Assembly: GCA_003242355.1 (NCBI GenBank)
Contig: QGUH01000129.1
Span: 1 to 7,933 of the forward strand
Direction: 5' to 3'
DNA from: Pseudomonadota bacterium
GTDB lineage: Bacteria; Myxococcota_A; Polyangia; Polyangiales; Polyangiaceae
Length of the DNA stretch: 7,933 nt
How positions within the stretch are numbered: the stretch's first letter is position 1; each line of letters begins with the position of its first letter. This document shows, one piece after another, positions 6,625 through 7,933 of this stretch. Below the pieces are notes generated by a model. It ran no database searches, was not told the origin of the DNA, and saw only the letters and a program-made list of their open reading frames with translations. A program made the translations under genes and the position numbers.

Positions 6625-7665
6625 CTATTCGGCGGGCTGAATACGCCCGCCAGATAAATGTTCAGGCTTGCTCTCGCTCACGGAGGGCTCGCGGTTCGTC
6701 TCGAGCGCTTCCTGAGCCAGGTCCACTACCAGGCGCCTCAGCTCGGGCGTCTCGACCTGGACCGAGCGCCCGAGCCCGACCAGGAACCGCGCCAGGGATT
6801 GCAGGCCAGCGGTGACTGCGGTGACCACGAGCTCGCCGCCTTCCTCGCTCACCTGGCAGGGAAGCGGCAGGTGACTGCGGACCCACCGGGCTTCCGGCAG
6901 CTTCACGCGAAATGTGCAGCAGACGGCAGGCGCGCCCGAGTGATACCCATCCGCGCTCTCGCGGATGAACCGGTCGACCTCTGCCGCCTCCGTGTCGCGG
7001 AACGGCTCGCGCTCCGAAAGCTCCGCCGAGATCACCCCGTCCAACCGAAACCACTTGAGCCGGCCGTCGCGATGGCACGTCGCCACGAAGCGCCCGCGAT
7101 CGAGGAGAATCCGGTGCGCCGATAGGAACCGCCACCCGATATCTCCGCGCGAAAGCGTGTAATACCGGGCATAGACCGCCGCCTTCCGTTCGGCCGATTG
7201 CTGAAGCACCGCGAGGCAGCTCTCTTCCGCGGGACTCAACGTCCGCGTGACCAACGGCCCGCCGCTCGATTCCACCACAGCGCCGAAGCCGACCGCGCAC
7301 CCACTCACCCGCGCCAGCAGCCGGTCTCGCTGCCCACTTTGCGGTGCCCGCTGCAGCACCCGCACCAGGTCGCCCACTTCTTCCCCCGAAAACGCCACCC
7401 CTCCCGGAAACCACTGCTTCGGCACCGACCAATACACGTGCGGATGGTCTTCCTCCCGTTCGAGCGGGAAGCCGGCGCGCGTCAGGTCATCGAGCACGCG
7501 GACCAGTTGCCTCCGCTCGACGCCGACGTGGCGCGCGAGGTCCGCTTGGCGCCATGTGCGCTGTTCGAGAAAGGCCAGCAGTACGGCTGCAACCGTTTCC
7601 GTTCCGCTGCGGCGTCCCACGCTGCCCCTAGGCCGTAGCTGCAGCCTCAACTTGTTGACCGGCAA
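6625..7665 (-). CDS. WYL-family transcriptional regulator (winged HTH, degenerate WYL, WCX)
   Basis: A 346-residue (or shorter) regulator. The N-terminal winged helix-turn-helix spans about residues 22-80: VAAVLLAFLEQRTWRQADLA (25-44) then HVGVERRQLVRVLDDLTRAG (46-65) and a wing near HVYWSVP (76-82). The middle, about 143-235, has the layout of a WYL domain (YYTLSRGDIGWRFLSAHRI at 168-186, GRFVATCHRDGRLKWFRLDG at 191-210). The Trp-Tyr-Leu triad itself is replaced by Arg-Phe-Val at 192-194. The C-terminus, about 246-322, looks like a WCX domain. WYL domains bind ligands or nucleic acid, and WYL proteins are known neighbours and regulators of CRISPR loci, so control of the cas operon is likely. 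The start is uncertain: TTG at 7665 has a poor ribosome site. GTG at 7620 (giving 331 residues, all domains intact) has AGGGG nearby and looks better. Confidence 0.85.
   Translation of the reverse strand: MPVNKLRLQLRPRGSVGRRSGTETVAAVLLAFLEQRTWRQADLARHVGVERRQLVRVLDDLTRAGFPLEREEDHPHVYWSVPKQWFPGGVAFSGEEVGDLVRVLQRAPQSGQRDRLLARVSGCAVGFGAVVESSGGPLVTRTLSPAEESCLAVLQQSAERKAAVYARYYTLSRGDIGWRFLSAHRILLDRGRFVATCHRDGRLKWFRLDGVISAELSEREPFRDTEAAEVDRFIRESADGYHSGAPAVCCTFRVKLPEARWVRSHLPLPCQVSEEGGELVVTAVTAGLQSLARFLVGLGRSVQVETPELRRLVVDLAQEALETNREPSVSESKPEHLSGGRIQPAE
6631..6651 (-). other. Perfect 7-base stem-loop at the 3' end of the WYL regulator gene
   Basis: GGCGGGC (6631-6637) pairs perfectly with GCCCGCC (6645-6651) around a 7-base loop. 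It sits in the last codons of the regulator, ending 3 bases before the TAG at 6627-6625 in the direction of transcription. There is no T-run after it on the minus strand, so it is not a classical intrinsic terminator. It may protect the regulator message, mark a processing point between regulator and cas operon, or be incidental. Confidence 0.4.
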
Positions 7666-7714
7666 ACCGACCGTTCGACTCGGCCCATCCGTGCTGACCG
7701 CGCCTGCAAACCAT
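7628..7714 (-). other. Possible 28-codon upstream ORF before the WYL regulator
   Basis: ATG at 7714 is preceded by a purine-rich GAGAAGGGAC and opens 28 codons ending with TAG at 7628, eight bases before the alternative GTG start of the regulator at 7620. It reads in a different frame from the regulator. The peptide has no recognisable motif. It could be a leader peptide coupled to regulator translation, or chance. The TTG-initiated version of the regulator would overlap it. Confidence 0.2.
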
Positions 7715-7863
7715 GTCCCTTCTCAGTTCCTCGTTGGAACAAAGCCAAGCAACTATCGTATCCCGTAGGCTCCCTGCAAGATCACGTTCTGTCACTTGCG
7801 TTCGTAGCGCTGTAGGTGAAGGTGTTCGTGATGCGCTCCCTCGTCGCCTTTGTTGAAGTTTAT

Positions 7864-7894
7864 CCTATAGACTGAGGTCGTCCTAACTGGCCAA
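7864..7894 (-). promoter_or_regulatory. Weak candidate promoter for the WYL regulator
   Basis: On the minus strand, TTGGCC (7894-7889) is followed after 18-19 bases by CTATAG/TATAGG (7870-7864), a poor but recognisable sigma-70-like pair. The -35 element would fall inside the inverted repeat at 7883-7903, which would suit repression. It would leave a leader of roughly 200 bases before the regulator. Low confidence. Confidence 0.2.
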
Positions 7895-7903
7895 TTCAGT
7901 TAG
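7883..7903. promoter_or_regulatory. Perfect inverted repeat, candidate operator
   Basis: CTAACTG (7883-7889) and CAGTTAG (7897-7903) are exact reverse complements around a 7-base centre, which itself overlaps the palindrome TGGCCA (7888-7893). Centre-to-centre arm spacing is 14 bases. Outside it, GTC (7880-7882) and GGTC (7876-7879) can pair with GAC (7911-7913) and GACC (7915-7918) across 7-base and 1-base bulges, so a longer RNA hairpin is also possible. It lies upstream of the regulator in A/T-richer DNA, as expected for an autoregulatory operator. There is no T-run, so it is not a typical terminator. Confidence 0.4.
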
Positions 7904-7933
7904 CGCACCAGACGGACCCCTTTGGGGCGCTTG

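Larger units (their letters stand above)
7666..7933. other. Gene-free region upstream of the WYL regulator
   Basis: About 268 bases to the right edge without a supportable gene apart from the small upstream ORF. It is visibly less G+C-rich than the coding part, especially around 7850-7905. It holds the inverted repeat at 7883-7903, a possible weak minus-strand promoter, and a CCCC-TTT-GGGG mini-hairpin at 7917-7927. No CRISPR repeats, tRNA or rRNA are seen. The promoter of the regulator must be here or further right. Confidence 0.6.

Noticed and set aside
7816..7872. Short plus-strand ORF of 18 codons
   Set aside because: Too short, no clear ribosome binding site and no supporting context.
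7876..7933. tRNA fragment or integron attC site
   Set aside because: The pairing pattern does not make a cloverleaf. The GTTAG/CTAAC arms do not fit the attC core consensus and are only 7 bases apart.
6350..7933. CRISPR array or leader
   Set aside because: No directly repeated unit of 28-40 bases with regular spacing is present in either non-coding stretch.

Overview
The window is a high-G+C bacterial segment holding most of the interference half of a type I-G (formerly I-U) CRISPR-Cas locus. All genes are on the minus strand, so transcription runs from right to left. Codon use and protein character fit a high-G+C proteobacterium-like or myxobacterium-like chromosome, but nothing here fixes the taxon.

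Layout in transcription order: a gene-free stretch with a perfect inverted repeat (7666-7933); a WYL-family transcription regulator (7665-6625); a 275-base gap rich in potential RNA hairpins (6624-6350); csb1/cas7 (6349-5024); csb2, a Cas5-Cas6 fusion (5024-3351); cas3 with the helicase first and the HD nuclease at the C-terminus (3354-373); and the 5' part of a Cas8-like large-subunit gene (371 to beyond position 1). The four cas genes are tightly packed: 1-base overlap, 4-base overlap, 1-base gap. This indicates one translationally coupled operon.

By family knowledge, Csb2 processes pre-crRNA through its Cas6 part and caps the crRNA 5' end through its Cas5 part. Csb1 forms the backbone along the crRNA, the Cas8-like protein is the large subunit, and Cas3 unwinds and degrades the target. 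The WYL protein next to csb1 is the obvious candidate regulator. No adaptation genes (cas4-cas1, cas2) and no CRISPR repeat-spacer array are in the window. They would be expected past the left edge, or elsewhere in the genome.

The system itself is a known subtype. The less-explained parts are the WYL regulator with a degenerate WYL triad, the inverted repeat upstream of it, and the structured-looking leader before csb1.
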